64,000 bases of DNA from Alphaproteobacteria bacterium UBA6376 (GTDB lineage Bacteria > Pseudomonadota > Alphaproteobacteria > Rs-D84), in the NCBI GenBank assembly GCA_002437665.1, contig DJQW01000001.1:424535-488534 (forward strand), given 5' to 3'. Positions 63,891 to 64,000 of the stretch are shown here, piece after piece. The notes below the pieces were generated by a model. The model made no database searches. It saw nothing but the letters and a program-made list of their open reading frames with translations, and was not told where the DNA came from. Both the position numbers and the translations under genes were made by a program. The first letter of the stretch is position 1; every line of letters starts with the position of its first letter.

Positions 63891-63966
63891 GGGGACATAG
63901 CTCAGTTGGTAGAGCAAATGACTTTTAATCATTGGGTCCAGGGTTCGAGTCCCTGTGTCCCCACCA
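63891..63966 (+). tRNA. tRNA-Lys (anticodon UUU)
   Basis: 76 nt with encoded CCA. Acceptor GGGGACA/TGTCCCC perfect, anticodon stem-loop AATGA-CTTTTAA-TCATT, T-arm CAGGGTTCGAGTCCCTG. Confidence 0.96.
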
Positions 63967-64000
63967 AAATTTGTATATGAAAACAAGCGAAGCGCAGTTT

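Overview
The window looks like a chromosome segment of a host-associated alphaproteobacterium with a compact genome. The main clues are the frr-uppS-cdsA-rseP-bamA block, LpxI for lipid A synthesis, an alphaproteobacterial S24-type HTH domain, scattered VirB-type secretion genes as in Rickettsiales, and small cysteine-rich exported proteins of a kind I associate with gut alphaproteobacteria (RF32/Enterousia-like). The lineage is inferred from gene content, not from a marker gene. Coding density is high, and intergenic space is mostly terminators, tRNAs and palindromic repeats.

Layout. 0-13 kb: exported protein, parC, two cysteine-rich exported proteins behind a structured leader, rpmG, tRNA-Leu with a broken copy, oleate hydratase, TM2 protein, tRNA-Glu, an ASCH-GNAT pair, META lipoprotein, a MITE-like repeat, tRNA-Asp, gap. 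12-25 kb: miaA, a sugar/choline-kinase-like protein, priA, a second leader plus cysteine-rich protein, virB11, lipoproteins, a glycosyltransferase, lpxI, two outer-membrane barrels, an RlmD/TrmA-family methyltransferase. 25-27.4 kb: a HTH regulator behind a third copy of the same leader, a candidate small RNA with two pyrimidine-rich loops, two more HTH proteins and birA.

27.4-40.4 kb: a podovirus-like structural cluster (cell-wall hydrolase, holin-like, scaffold, capsid, tail tube, fibre, terminase, connector) with no visible integrase, polymerase or phage replication genes. Its large terminase is split into an ATPase half and a nuclease half by 3.3 kb of oppositely oriented genes that include dnaB and a two-HTH repressor-like protein.

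40.4-64 kb: yraN, a small VirB7-like/VirB8-like operon, the envelope block bamA-rseP-cdsA-uppS-frr, tRNA-Ala and tRNA-His, repeats, RNase E/G, a YbhN-type membrane protein, rph, recG, a BepA-like protease, ackA, a phage-tail-like protein, an 801-residue orphan, an MFS transporter, a small membrane protein and tRNA-Lys.

The most novel signals are: (1) one attenuator-type RNA leader found three times with compensatory base changes, upstream of two cysteine-rich exported proteins and one HTH regulator; (2) a promoter-to-terminator small RNA with two anti-Shine-Dalgarno-like loops immediately upstream of the third leader; (3) the split terminase enclosing dnaB; (4) a set of promoters placed so close to start codons that the mRNAs should be leaderless. 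All calls come from reading the sequence; no database search was run.
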